Source: Halomicroarcula saliterrae (GTDB taxonomy: Archaea; Halobacteriota; Halobacteria; Halobacteriales; Haloarculaceae). Taken from it: a stretch of DNA of 64,000 nucleotides. The notes under the pieces are model-generated. The model was not told the origin of the DNA, ran no database searches, and saw only the letters and a list, made by a program, of their open reading frames with translations. The stretch is from the NCBI RefSeq assembly GCF_031624395.1, contig NZ_JAMQON010000001.1, forward strand, positions 248,001 through 312,000. The letters run 5' to 3'. This document shows, piece after piece, positions 8,183-16,756 of the stretch (positions are counted from its first letter, which is position 1; every line of letters starts with the position of its first letter). The position numbers and the translations under genes are program-made.

Positions 8183-9177
8183 TGGTCGACGGGGACTCGG
8201 TCGTCCGACTGGGTATCGTTCTGGTGGGCTCGCTGGTCGCGGTCGCCGCCGCCGCGGTGGTGTTCGTCCGCTTCCCGGCCGACCTCACCGACCTGCTCGG
8301 CGTGCTGTTGGTGCTCGTCGCGGGACTGGCCGGTGCCCGCATCGCGAGCAAGGTCGCCGGCTCCGTCGCGCCGAGTCACAACGTCGCGGAGGTCGCCGTC
8401 GAGGGGCCGATTACGCGGGACGGCGGCGGTGGGCTCGCCAGCGCGCCGACCGGCCCCGGCGCCGACGACATCGTCGAGCAGATAGAGCGCGCCGACGACG
8501 ACCGCGGGGCCGACGCGCTCCTGTTGAAGCTCAACACGCCGGGCGGACAGATCGTCCCCAGCGAGGACATCCGGCTGGCCGCCGAGGCGTTCGACGGGCC
8601 GACCATCGGTTACGCGACCGACGTCTGTGCCAGCGGCGGCTACGACATCGCCGCGGGCTGTGACGAGCTGTGGGCCCGCGAGGGCTCCATCGTCGGCTCC
8701 ATCGGCGTCATCGGCTCGCGCGTCAACGCCAACGAGCTGGCAGACCGGATTGGCCTCTCCTACGAGCAGTTCACCGCCGGCGAGTACAAGGACGCCGGCA
8801 CCCCGCTGAAACAGCTGGACGAAGAGGAGCGCGAGTATCTCCAGCGCATCGTCGACGACTACTACGACCAGTTCGTCGAGACCGTCGCCGACGGTCGCGA
8901 ACTGGACGAGGAAACCATCCGGGACACCGAAGCCCGGGTGTTTCTCGGGACGGAGGCACACGAGCGCGGGCTCGTCGACGCGCTCGGGACCCGCGAGGAC
9001 GTGGAGGACCGACTCGAAGACACGCTGAACGAACCCGTCACCGTCGCGGAGTTCGAGCCCCAGTCCGGACTCATGTCGAAGGTCCGCGGCGGCGCCCAGG
9101 CCGTCGCGTTCTCGCTGGGAGCCGGCGTCGCGAGCGCTTTCGACGGCGACGTCGACGGGCTCTCGTTCCGTCGGTAA
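8182..9177 (+). CDS. sppA: SppA-type signal peptide peptidase (S49 family)
   Basis: This 331-residue membrane protein has two hydrophobic segments near residues 9-29 and 36-55, followed by a peptidase S49 domain. The Ser/Lys dyad is visible as Ser151 in CASGGYD and Lys203 in EYKDAGTP. SppA cleaves leftover signal peptides in the membrane. The start ATG at 8182 overlaps the PAC2 stop codon. An upstream GTG at 8179 would add only one residue. The enzyme is of the short, single-domain form usual in archaea. Confidence 0.87.
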   Translation: MVDGDSVVRLGIVLVGSLVAVAAAAVVFVRFPADLTDLLGVLLVLVAGLAGARIASKVAGSVAPSHNVAEVAVEGPITRDGGGGLASAPTGPGADDIVEQIERADDDRGADALLLKLNTPGGQIVPSEDIRLAAEAFDGPTIGYATDVCASGGYDIAAGCDELWAREGSIVGSIGVIGSRVNANELADRIGLSYEQFTAGEYKDAGTPLKQLDEEEREYLQRIVDDYYDQFVETVADGRELDEETIRDTEARVFLGTEAHERGLVDALGTREDVEDRLEDTLNEPVTVAEFEPQSGLMSKVRGGAQAVAFSLGAGVASAFDGDVDGLSFRR

Positions 9178-9254
9178 CGCCGGGTTACGGGCCCCCTCGA
9201 CCGCCGAAACAGCGTGTCTCGTCGACGCCAGTGACGGATTCGGCCCGCGAGGGT

Positions 9255-9260
9255 TTTTTA
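9255..9260 (+). promoter_or_regulatory. TATA-like box of the DUF373 gene
   Basis: TTTTTA at 9255-9260 is centred about 28 bases before the GTG at 9285. That spacing is right for transcription to begin at or next to the start codon, giving a leaderless message. It supports the GTG as the true start rather than longer upstream frames. Confidence 0.55.
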
Positions 9261-9284
9261 TTTCGCGCCCTACTCTGCAACACT

Positions 9285-10406
9285 GTGACAACGCTGGTGG
9301 TGTGCATCGACCGGGACAGCCCTGTGTCCGACAGGTGTCCGGTGGTGGGGCGCCAGGCCGTCGAATCGACGATAACCGAGACCGGTGTCATCGACCCCGA
9401 AGACAGCCGCATCAACTGCCTGCTGGAAGGGCTCCGGGTGGCCGACGACCTCGAAGCCGACGGCGACGACACCGTCGTGGCAGTCGTCGGTGGCGGGGGC
9501 GACGCCGTCGGGAGCGACCGCGAAATCGCGCGCCAGACCGAGTCGCTGGTCTCCGACTACCAGCCCGACTCGGCCGTCGTCGTCGTCGACAGCGCCGACG
9601 ACGAGCGGCTGGTCCCCATCATCGAGAGCCGGGTCCGCGTCGACGCCGTCGACCGCGTCGTCGTCCGACAGGCCCGTGACATCGAGTCCACCTACTACCT
9701 GCTCAAGCAGTTCCTCGCCGACGAGGAGCTTCGCCGTACCGTCCTCGTCCCGGTCGGTATCGCGCTGCTCGCGTTCCCGCTGCTCCTGCAGTTCGTCGAC
9801 CCGACGACCGCGCTCGGCGCCATCGCGGCCGCGCTCGGTGTGTTTCTCATCTACAAGGGGCTCGGTATCGACGTCTACCTCTCCCGGCTGCCGGGCCAGA
9901 TTCGCGAGGCGCTGTATTCGGGACAGGTGTCGCTGGTGACGTACGTCGTCGCCGGCGGCCTCTCCATCGTCGGCATCTTCGCCGGCGCGCTGGAGATATC
10001 TTCGTTCGGCTCGACCGGCCTGTTTATCCTCGCGAACCGGTTCCTCTTCGAGAGCGTCCCCTGGCTGACCGCCGCGGCGCTCGCGGCCTCGCTGGGGCGG
10101 CTGCTCGACGAACTCCTCCAGCGGGAGGGCATCCGTAGCGCGTACGTGAATCTCCCCTTCGGCGCGGTCGCGGTCGGGCTCGTAATCCGTGGCTTCTCGG
10201 CGTACTTCCTCGAACGCGCGGGCGTGTTCGGCCCGTTTCGCGTGCCCGCGATGGACTTCGGTCTCGTCGAGGTCAACGGGTTCAGCATGGATCTCGGCAC
10301 CCGGCTGGCCTCGTTCATCCTCGCGGGCATCCTCGTCGCCGTCGTCGGCGTCCGCGTCGCGGCCTACGTCAGCCAGAACGACATCGAGGCGGAGCTGGTC
10401 GACTAG
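9285..10406 (+). CDS. DUF373 family membrane protein
   Basis: This 373-residue protein begins MTTLVVCIDRDSPVSD at a GTG, matching the DUF373 family, which is restricted to archaea. The first 140 residues form a soluble alpha/beta region with a VVGGGGDAVGSDREIA loop and a VVVVDSADDERL segment, suggestive of a nucleotide- or phosphate-binding fold. The remainder carries about six to seven hydrophobic segments. No function is established for the family. The gene has its own TATA-like box and is not obviously in an operon. Confidence 0.78.
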   Translation: MTTLVVCIDRDSPVSDRCPVVGRQAVESTITETGVIDPEDSRINCLLEGLRVADDLEADGDDTVVAVVGGGGDAVGSDREIARQTESLVSDYQPDSAVVVVDSADDERLVPIIESRVRVDAVDRVVVRQARDIESTYYLLKQFLADEELRRTVLVPVGIALLAFPLLLQFVDPTTALGAIAAALGVFLIYKGLGIDVYLSRLPGQIREALYSGQVSLVTYVVAGGLSIVGIFAGALEISSFGSTGLFILANRFLFESVPWLTAAALAASLGRLLDELLQREGIRSAYVNLPFGAVAVGLVIRGFSAYFLERAGVFGPFRVPAMDFGLVEVNGFSMDLGTRLASFILAGILVAVVGVRVAAYVSQNDIEAELVD

Positions 10407-10551
10407 GCGAGCGAACGACGTGACCGCTCGAAAAAGCGCAGCGGCGAGTGCAACGAGCCGCGAGCACAGCGACGCAGCGAGCGGTAGCGAGGGGCCGACG
10501 GGCGCTCCGCGAACAGACAGCGATTTACACGCGGCCGGGCTACGGGACTGC

Positions 10552-11265
10552 ATGACTGACGGCGTGTGGGTGTCGCTGTTCTCGGGCGGGAAAGACTCTT
10601 CGTGGGCGCTCTACCGCGCACTCGTTAACGATTACCCCGTCGAGCGACTGGTGACGGTCCACCCCGAGGGCGACTCCTACATGTACCACGTCCCGGCGAC
10701 GCGGCTCGCGAGCCTGGCCGCCGAGAGCATCGGCATCCCGCTCGTGGAGGTCGAACCCGACGACTTCGGCGCCGACGACGTGCCCGACTCCGGCGAACAG
10801 GGCGACGCGGAACTCGAACCGCTGGAGGCAGCCCTGCGCGAACTGGACGCCGAGGTCGGCGTGGCCGGCGTCACCGCCGGCGCCGTCGAGAGCGAGTACC
10901 AGACCAGCCGTATCGAGGCGATGGCCGAGCGCCTGGAAGCCAACCTCTTTGCCCCGCTGTGGCAGGAGGACCCCCGCGACCTCGCCGACGCCATGCTCGA
11001 CGCCGGCTTCGAGATTCGCATCATCCGCGTGGCCGCCTACGGACTGGACGAGTCCTGGCTCGGCCGCACCCTCGACGCCGACGCGCTGGACGAACTGGAG
11101 GAACTCAACGAGGAGTACGGCGTCCACATCCTCGGCGAGGGTGGTGAGTTCGAGACGCTGGTGACCGACGGACCTCACATGGACCGGCGCATCGAGCTCG
11201 ACTATTCGACAGAGTGGGACGGGACGCGCGGGACGCTCGTGGTCGAGGACGCGTGGCTGGAGTGA
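10552..11265 (+). CDS. dph6: diphthine--ammonia ligase (Dph6-like)
   Basis: This 237-residue protein has the PP-loop ATP-binding motif SGGKDS at residues 10-15 and the family signature EGGEFET near the C-terminus. The enzyme amidates diphthine on elongation factor 2, the last step in making diphthamide in archaea and eukaryotes. The central region (GVTAGAVESEYQTSRIEAM and FAPLWQEDP) also fits the family. The ATG at 10552 was chosen because PP-loop proteins begin a few residues before the motif. The 145 bases before it are GC-rich, with GCGAGC-type simple repeats and no clear box. Confidence 0.88.
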   Translation: MTDGVWVSLFSGGKDSSWALYRALVNDYPVERLVTVHPEGDSYMYHVPATRLASLAAESIGIPLVEVEPDDFGADDVPDSGEQGDAELEPLEAALRELDAEVGVAGVTAGAVESEYQTSRIEAMAERLEANLFAPLWQEDPRDLADAMLDAGFEIRIIRVAAYGLDESWLGRTLDADALDELEELNEEYGVHILGEGGEFETLVTDGPHMDRRIELDYSTEWDGTRGTLVVEDAWLE

Positions 11266-11332
11266 ATTCTCTCCGGCTGCTTCGCCGGCCCCACTCCGCG
11301 CGACCGGCCCTTCTAACGTAAATCTCAAGCTA

Positions 11333-11347
11333 AGTATTAATAATACT
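11333..11347. promoter_or_regulatory. 15-bp palindrome upstream of the O-methyltransferase gene, candidate operator
   Basis: AGTATTA and TAATACT are exact inverted repeats around one central base. The site lies about 16 bases upstream of an AT-rich TATA-like word (AAATTTTA, 11363-11370) and 60 bases before the start codon, as expected for an operator. A related half-site, AGTATAATA, occurs at 12876-12884 between the HxlR and MerB-like genes, so the nearby HxlR protein is the natural candidate ligand. Confidence 0.45.
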
Positions 11348-11406
11348 TTCCGCCTAGTAAACAAATTTTAGTGCGGTTCGCGGTACATACCTATCCGACT
11401 ATTGCC

Positions 11407-12471
11407 ATGAGCGAACCACACTCCGACGGCACGAGCGCACGCAACGAGGCGGAACAGCTTAAGCAGGCACAGGAACTCCTCGATGGGTTGTGGAGTGGGC
11501 AGGTTCTCCACGCGGCTGTCAGGGTCGGACTGTTCGACCGGCTCGACGAGGAACCGACGGCGGCCGAGACACTCGCGGCGGCGCTGCAACTGGACCCGGA
11601 CGCGACGTATCGCCTGCTCAGGGCACTGAGCCACTTTGGCGTCCTCGCGGAGGACGACAGCCGGCGGTTCGCTCTGACGCCGGTGGGGCAGTTCTTCCGC
11701 GCGGACCACCCGAAGTCGGTGCAGCCCGGGCTCATGCTGTTCCAGAGCACGGAGTGGGTCACGGCCCTGACTCACCTGCCCGACATCCTCCGCGAGGGCG
11801 AGCCCGACGGGTTCGTCCGCGAGTACGACCGCGACATCTTCGACTACATGACGGACGCCCCGGAGTTCGCGCGGGCGTTCAACGAGTTCATGACGGCGAT
11901 GTCATACCGGCAGACCGATACCCTGCTCGGGGTGCTGGCGGAGTACGACGTCTCACGGTTCGACCGGGTCTGCGACGTCGGCGGGGGTCACGGCTACCTG
12001 CTCTGTCGGCTGCTAGAGCAGTACCCGGAGCTGGAGGGCACCGTCTTCGACCGGCCCAGCGTCGTCGCCGAGGAGACGGAGTGGCCCCGGAAATTTGGGG
12101 TCACGGACCGCTGTACGTACGTGGGCGGCGATATGTTCCAGTCGGTTCCCGAGGCCGACGCCTACGTCCTGAAGTGGATTCTCCACGACTGGAGCGACGA
12201 GGCGTGCGTGGACGTTCTCTCGACCGTCCGCGAGGCGGCCCCCGCCGACGCCCGGCTGTTCGTCCTCGAAGCGGTCGTTCCCGGGCCGGAGCAGTCACAC
12301 TTCTCGAAGAAACTGGACGTGGCGATGCTGGCACACATGGGCGGCCGCGAGCGGACACGGTCGGAGTACGCAGCGCTGCTGGACCGTGCTGGCTGGACCC
12401 TCGCCGACCAGTGGGTGCCACCGGAGGGCCCGATGCAGGTCCTCGAAGCGAGGACGGCCCTCGCCGAGTGA
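11407..12471 (+). CDS. SAM-dependent O-methyltransferase (COMT/ASMT-like)
   Basis: This 354-residue protein has an N-terminal winged-helix dimerisation domain (about 20-105) and a C-terminal Rossmann methyltransferase domain. The SAM motif is DVGGGHGYLL near residue 194, and KWILHDWSDE is the hallmark of the small-molecule O-methyltransferase family (acetylserotonin, hydroxyneurosporene and plant COMT types). The substrate cannot be read from sequence. It ends five bases before the convergent HxlR regulator. A hydroxylated pigment or quinone would be ordinary substrates. Confidence 0.78.
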   Translation: MSEPHSDGTSARNEAEQLKQAQELLDGLWSGQVLHAAVRVGLFDRLDEEPTAAETLAAALQLDPDATYRLLRALSHFGVLAEDDSRRFALTPVGQFFRADHPKSVQPGLMLFQSTEWVTALTHLPDILREGEPDGFVREYDRDIFDYMTDAPEFARAFNEFMTAMSYRQTDTLLGVLAEYDVSRFDRVCDVGGGHGYLLCRLLEQYPELEGTVFDRPSVVAEETEWPRKFGVTDRCTYVGGDMFQSVPEADAYVLKWILHDWSDEACVDVLSTVREAAPADARLFVLEAVVPGPEQSHFSKKLDVAMLAHMGGRERTRSEYAALLDRAGWTLADQWVPPEGPMQVLEARTALAE

Positions 12472-12476
12472 CTGGC

Positions 12477-12860
12477 TCACTCGGTCCCCGACGCCGCTCG
12501 ACCGGCGCGACCTCGCGCCCACTCCAGAACCGGCTCTAACCGCTCGGCCAGTTCCTCGCCGTCGTCGGTCAGTTCGTACTCCACACGCGGGGGAATCTCG
12601 TCGTACTGTTCTCTGGTGACCAGTCCGGACGCTTCGAGGTCGTCGAGCCGCGTCGACAGCGTCGACGTGCTCGCCTCGGGGACGTGGTCCTCCAGCGTGC
12701 CAAAGCGGACGGTGCCGTGGATGGCCACCACACAGACGATGTCCATCACGTATTTCCGGCCGAGCAGGTCCAGCACGTCGGAGAGCAGACAGTAACACCG
12801 TGGGTCGTCGGTCGCACAGTCGAATCCGTCCATAGCTTTGAGTCCGTGTACCTGCTCCAT
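12477..12860 (-). CDS. HxlR-family winged-helix transcriptional regulator
   Basis: This 127-residue protein fits the HxlR family: LLGRKYVMDIVCVV helix, recognition region PEASTSTLSTRLDDLEASGLV, and wing EIPPRVEYELTDDGEEL. Such regulators sense redox, aldehydes or electrophiles, often through cysteines. Here Cys15, Cys22 and Cys24 form a compact N-terminal group (DCATDDPRCYC) suited to metal or thiol chemistry. I use the ATG at 12860. The ATG at 12833 is an alternative, because a TATA-like word at about 12877-12883 would place transcription near 12853. It is convergent with the methyltransferase and divergent from the MerB-like gene. Confidence 0.82.
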   Translation of the reverse strand: MEQVHGLKAMDGFDCATDDPRCYCLLSDVLDLLGRKYVMDIVCVVAIHGTVRFGTLEDHVPEASTSTLSTRLDDLEASGLVTREQYDEIPPRVEYELTDDGEELAERLEPVLEWARGRAGRAASGTE

Positions 12861-12910
12861 TACTTTGGACTTCACAGTATAATAGCTTCGGATAGCAAAG
12901 CATAGCCGCG

Positions 12911-13525
12911 ATGGCAGACCACCACATCGAACCGAGCGAACTCGGTCACGAACTGGCGCTCGAACAGTTCCGGCTCCCGGCGGATATCGCGACGGGAGTT
13001 GGCGACCTCTACGGGACGGCCCCGCCCGACACCGCGGCGGCCTGGGTCGCGATGCTCCGCGACCGCAAGCGGGGCTACGACGGCGAACCGCCCACTATCG
13101 AGGACCTCTGTACGACCGACGACGGCGCCCACGCCTTCGTCGACGGCGACCGCTCGCAGTCGTACATCTGCGTGCTCGACCCGCTAGTCGTGCCGTTCCT
13201 GGCCGACACGCCCGGCACTATCCGCTCGACCACGCCCGAACGCGGGGCGGCGGTGGAGATAACAGTGGCACCCGACGGCGTCGACTACTCCCATCCGAAC
13301 GCCGTGGTCTCGCTTGGGGTCGCCGACGAGGTCGACTGCGATTCGTGTCCCTCTATCGAAGAGACCTACAAACAGGTGTGTCCGTACATCCACGTCTTCG
13401 AGGACGAGGCGGAGTACGAGACGTGGGCGGCGAACACCGAAGCGGCGACGACGCAGGTACCCGTCGAGACGGGCGTCGCCCTCGCCAGTGCGTTCGCCGA
13501 GAATCTGTTCGGGCCGGCCGGCTGA
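12911..13525 (+). CDS. MerB-like organomercurial (alkylmercury) lyase
   Basis: This 204-residue protein resembles MerB, which breaks carbon-mercury bonds. MerB uses two cysteines and an aspartate (Cys96, Asp99 and Cys159 in the E. coli plasmid enzyme). Matching positions are Cys87 and Asp90 in ICVLDPL, and Cys157 in KQVCPYIHVF, so the triad appears intact. A further pair, Cys143 and Cys146 (CDSC), is not a standard MerB feature that I know. A TATA-like GTATAAT at 12877-12883 lies about 30 bases before the ATG. No mercuric reductase or mer transporter is nearby. The true substrate may be another organometal or a thiol adduct. Confidence 0.72.
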   Translation: MADHHIEPSELGHELALEQFRLPADIATGVGDLYGTAPPDTAAAWVAMLRDRKRGYDGEPPTIEDLCTTDDGAHAFVDGDRSQSYICVLDPLVVPFLADTPGTIRSTTPERGAAVEITVAPDGVDYSHPNAVVSLGVADEVDCDSCPSIEETYKQVCPYIHVFEDEAEYETWAANTEAATTQVPVETGVALASAFAENLFGPAG

Positions 13526-13734
13526 GGCGGCCGGGCGCGAGTGGTGCGACACCTGTCGCACCCGAGCGCCGACGGGGAAGGGCAGGCCGTCAGGAGCATA
13601 CGGCGAGCGGAGCGAGCCGTTTCCCGAGAGCGCCGTCCGCGGCGACTCCGGCAGTTTTCAGCGTAGATTTTTGCGACGGGGGTTCCCGCAGCGAGCGAAG
13701 CGAGCGAGGAGCCCCTCGAAGCGAAAAGGGACTA

Positions 13735-14694
13735 CTACTGCACGCGGGAGTGTTGCCCGATGAGCGCGCTGTCGAGGTCCTTGTCGTCGACGGTCGCTTT
13801 CTCGTCGATGACAGAGTCGGTGATGTCGGCGTCGGTGATGGTGGCGTCCTGGAAGACGACGGTGTCGTCGATGTCGGAGTTCTGTATCGTGGCGCCCGAC
13901 AGGACGTGGACGTTGCTACCCAGCCGGGAGTTCTCGACGGTGGCGTCGTCGGCGACGATGTTCTCGCCTTCGAGGGCGAACTCGACGGCTTCGAGGTAGC
14001 TCTCTGGCGTCCCGATGTCGTACCACGCGCCGTCGAAGCTGAACGGTCGCACCGAGCCCTGGTCGACGAGCCACTGGATGAACCAGCCGGGCTCGTCGGG
14101 GTTGTTGCCGTCCGAGAGGTACTCCTCGAAGCGGATGGAGTCGGCGGGGAAGGCATAGCAGGCGATGGAGACGAGCGTGCTCTTCGGGTTGTCTGGCTTC
14201 TCCTGGAAGTCGACGATTTCCTCGCCCTCGACCTGAATGAGGCCGTAGGACTTTGCCTTCTCCAGATCGCCGACGTCGTAGGCGGCCAGGGTCGGGTCCT
14301 CGTACCCCTTGAAGTGGTCGATGAACTCGCTGATGTCGAAGCCAAAGAGGTTGTCACCGGCGATGACGAGCAGGTCCTCCTCGCCCAGCCCCTCGCGGTC
14401 GACCAGCTGTGCGAGCGCGCCGACGACGCCGAACTTCTCGTCCTCGTCGCTGGTGTCCTCGACGGACATCGTTATCTTGTCGGTGCCCCGTTCCGCGAAG
14501 TGTGTCTCGAACTCGCCCGCGAAGGCCTCGTTCGTGCTGATAAAGATCTCGCTGATGCGGTCGTCGCCTTCGAGTTCGTCGACGATACCGTCGATGACCG
14601 TCGATTCCCCGACCGGCAGTAGCATCTTCGGCCGGTGTCGGGTGATCGGCCACATTCGCGTCGCGTATCCGCCTGCTAGTACAATGGCTTTCAT
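13735..14694 (-). CDS. sugar-phosphate nucleotidyltransferase (NDP-sugar synthase) with left-handed beta-helix tail
   Basis: This 319-residue protein opens with MKAIVLAGGYATRMWPIT, the nucleotide-binding signature of the glucose-1-phosphate nucleotidyltransferases. The acceptor region is IAGDNLFGFDISEF and FQEKPDNPKS follows. The last 70 residues (NSRLGSNVHVLSGATIQNSDIDDTVVF and so on) are hexapeptide repeats of a left-handed beta-helix. Such enzymes make UDP- or dTDP-sugars for surface glycans; haloarchaeal AglF is a relative. The exact sugar is not determined. No glycosyltransferase sits beside it. Downstream, 13526-13734 holds only GC-rich simple-repeat sequence. Confidence 0.83.
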   Translation of the reverse strand: MKAIVLAGGYATRMWPITRHRPKMLLPVGESTVIDGIVDELEGDDRISEIFISTNEAFAGEFETHFAERGTDKITMSVEDTSDEDEKFGVVGALAQLVDREGLGEEDLLVIAGDNLFGFDISEFIDHFKGYEDPTLAAYDVGDLEKAKSYGLIQVEGEEIVDFQEKPDNPKSTLVSIACYAFPADSIRFEEYLSDGNNPDEPGWFIQWLVDQGSVRPFSFDGAWYDIGTPESYLEAVEFALEGENIVADDATVENSRLGSNVHVLSGATIQNSDIDDTVVFQDATITDADITDSVIDEKATVDDKDLDSALIGQHSRVQ

Positions 14695-14980
14695 ATCCGG
14701 ACCGACACCTGCAACCGACAAGTTCTTTTCCCTCTGTGAAGGCCCCGGTAACCCATCCCTATGCCAATTGTTCACTATCTGCTGGCCGGAACAAAGACGC
14801 GCTCGTTCCCAGCCGGTAGCCGACCGCGTACCACCGGCCGGTACCCGACCAAAGTCGGGCCCGGACTCGTCGGTCAGGGCAGCGGCGGCCGCCCGGGCCT
14901 CAGCGAACGCCACCTCGACGCGTCTCCAGAGGGCGGCGGGTCGAACTGCACAGCGGTGTCTCCTCCCTGTGGGAGTCAGT
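14695..14980. other. 286-base intergenic stretch, no gene seen
   Basis: The stretch between the nucleotidyltransferase start and the methylmalonyl-CoA mutase stop has no frame with haloarchaeal codon character on either strand. The first 30 bases (TCCGGACCGACACC, then AAGTTCTTTTCCC) include a weak AT-rich box that may serve the nucleotidyltransferase on the minus strand. Confidence 0.4.
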
Positions 14981-16663
14981 TCACATCGACGAGCCGGGCT
15001 GGTACTCCCCGAAGGCGTCCCGGAGCACGTCACACACCTCGCCGGTGGTGGCGTAGGCCTTCACGGCGTCGACGATGTAGGGCATGAGGTTCTCGTCGCC
15101 GTCGGCGGCCTCGCGAAGGGCGGCGAGGGCAGCCTCGACGGCCTCGTCGTCTCGCTCCTCGCGCACCGCGGCGACGCTCTCCTGCTGAGCGGCTTCGACC
15201 GCTTCGTCGACCTCCTCGATGTCCTGCTCGCCCTCTTCCTCGACCTCGAACTCGTTGACGCCGACGATGACGCGCTCGCCGGCCTCCTGCTCGCGCTGGC
15301 GCTCGAAGGCGACGTCTTGAATCTGGCGCTGGACCCACTGGCTCTCGATCGCGCGACGCATCCCGCCGCGTTCGTCGACGTCCTCGATGATGTCGCGGGC
15401 CTCCTGTTCCAGTTCGTCGGTCAGCGATTCGACGTAGTAGCTCCCCGCGAGCGGGTCGACGGTGTCGGCGGCGCCCGACTCGTGGGCGAGAATCTGCTGC
15501 GTGCGGAGGGCTGTCCGAACCGACTCCTCGGTCGGCAGCCCGATGGCCTCGTCTTTGCCGTTGGTGTGTAAGCTCTGGGTCCCACCGAGGACCGCAGCGA
15601 GCGCCTGATAGGCCACTCTGACCACGTTGTTCTCTATCTGCTGGGCGGTCAGTGTCGAGCCGGCGGTCTGGGTGTGGAACTTCAGCTGCTTCGATTTCGG
15701 GTCTTCGGCGTCGAAGCGCTCGTCCATGAGCTTCGCCCAGAGCCGCCGGGCGGCCCGGAACTTCGCGACCTCTTCGAGGATGTTGTTGTACGACGCGAAA
15801 AAGAAGGAGAGCTGCGGGGCAAAGTCGTCGACGTCCAGCCCGGCCTCGATGGCGGCCTCGACGTACTCGATACCGTCACCGAGGGTAAAGGCGATCTCCT
15901 GGGCGGCCGTCGAGCCGGCCTCGCGGATGTGATAGCCCGAGATGGAGATGGTGTTGAACTTCGGCACCTCCGCGGCGCAGAACTCGAAGATGTCCGTGAT
16001 GAGCCGCATCGAGGGCTCGGGCGGGTAGATGAACGTGTTGCGGGCGATATACTCCTTGAGCACGTCGTTCTGGATTGTCCCCCGCAGTTCCTCGCGGTCG
16101 ACGCCCTGCACGTCGCCGACGGCGATGTACATCGCCAGCAAGACGGCGGCGGGCGCGTTGATCGTCATCGAGGTCGAGACCTCGTCCAGCGGGATACCCT
16201 CGAAGACGGTCTCCATATCGGCGAGCGAGTCGATGGCGACGCCGGTCTTGCCGACCTCCCCGGCCGCCATCGCGTCGTCGGAGTCGTACCCCATCTGTGT
16301 CGGCAGGTCGAACGCCATCGAGAGCCCGGTCTGGCCCTCGTCGAGCAGGTAGTTGAACCGCTCGTTGGTCTCGCTGGCGGTCCCCATCCCGGCGTACTGG
16401 CGCATCGTCCAGAGCCGCCCGCGGTAGCCCGTCGAGTAGACGCCCCGGGTGTACGGTTCCCGGCCCGGGAAGCCGAGGTCCGCCTCGTAGTCCAGGTCGG
16501 CCACGTCCGCCGGCGTGTAGAGCCGGTCTACCTTCTGGCCCTCCGTGTCCGTCGTGAACCGCTCCTCGCGCTCGCCGAAGCGCTCGACGGTCGGCTGGAC
16601 GTCCTCGCGCTCCCACTCGGCTTTCGCCTCGCGGATTTCGTCCAGTTCCTCGGGGTCGAACAT
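14981..16663 (-). CDS. methylmalonyl-CoA mutase, large (catalytic) subunit
   Basis: This 560-residue protein has the catalytic TIM-barrel domain of methylmalonyl-CoA mutase. The N-terminal [24 protein letters not shown] region binds Co[14 protein letters not shown] and [10 protein letters not shown] are conserved barrel motifs. The B12-binding domain is absent, as in other archaea where it is a separate small subunit, not visible here. The enzyme rearranges methylmalonyl-CoA to succinyl-CoA, the last step of propionyl-CoA use in the methylaspartate cycle. The start at 16663 gives the normal length. A longer frame to 16930 adds unrelated residues. It diverges from a CobW-type GTPase 93 bases away. 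Confidence 0.92.
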   Translation of the reverse strand: MFDPEELDEIREAKAEWEREDVQPTVERFGEREERFTTDTEGQKVDRLYTPADVADLDYEADLGFPGREPYTRGVYSTGYRGRLWTMRQYAGMGTASETNERFNYLLDEGQTGLSMAFDLPTQMGYDSDDAMAAGEVGKTGVAIDSLADMETVFEGIPLDEVSTSMTINAPAAVLLAMYIAVGDVQGVDREELRGTIQNDVLKEYIARNTFIYPPEPSMRLITDIFEFCAAEVPKFNTISISGYHIREAGSTAAQEIAFTLGDGIEYVEAAIEAGLDVDDFAPQLSFFFASYNNILEEVAKFRAARRLWAKLMDERFDAEDPKSKQLKFHTQTAGSTLTAQQIENNVVRVAYQALAAVLGGTQSLHTNGKDEAIGLPTEESVRTALRTQQILAHESGAADTVDPLAGSYYVESLTDELEQEARDIIEDVDERGGMRRAIESQWVQRQIQDVAFERQREQEAGERVIVGVNEFEVEEEGEQDIEEVDEAVEAAQQESVAAVREERDDEAVEAALAALREAADGDENLMPYIVDAVKAYATTGEVCDVLRDAFGEYQPGSSM

Positions 16664-16756
16664 GGCCGAACCGTCGGCCGGCGCGGGCTTAAGGGTTCGC
16701 GACGGTTCGGCCAGCCACCGAGGATTCATTGTATCCCGGGACCTCCCCTCACACAA

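Noticed and set aside
7663-9291. 542-codon antisense frame over PAC2 and sppA
   Set aside because: Both plus-strand genes have clear catalytic or family motifs. The antisense product has none, with Arg/Val-rich composition typical of shadow frames.
10407-10551. Possible small RNA or repeat element made of GCGAGC-type words
   Set aside because: The sequence is simple GC-rich filler seen in several gaps of this window, without a defined boundary or structure.
12911-13525. Calling this a mercury-resistance operon
   Set aside because: Only a MerB-like gene is present; no mercuric reductase, MerR, MerP or MerT. The claim is limited to a MerB-like lyase.
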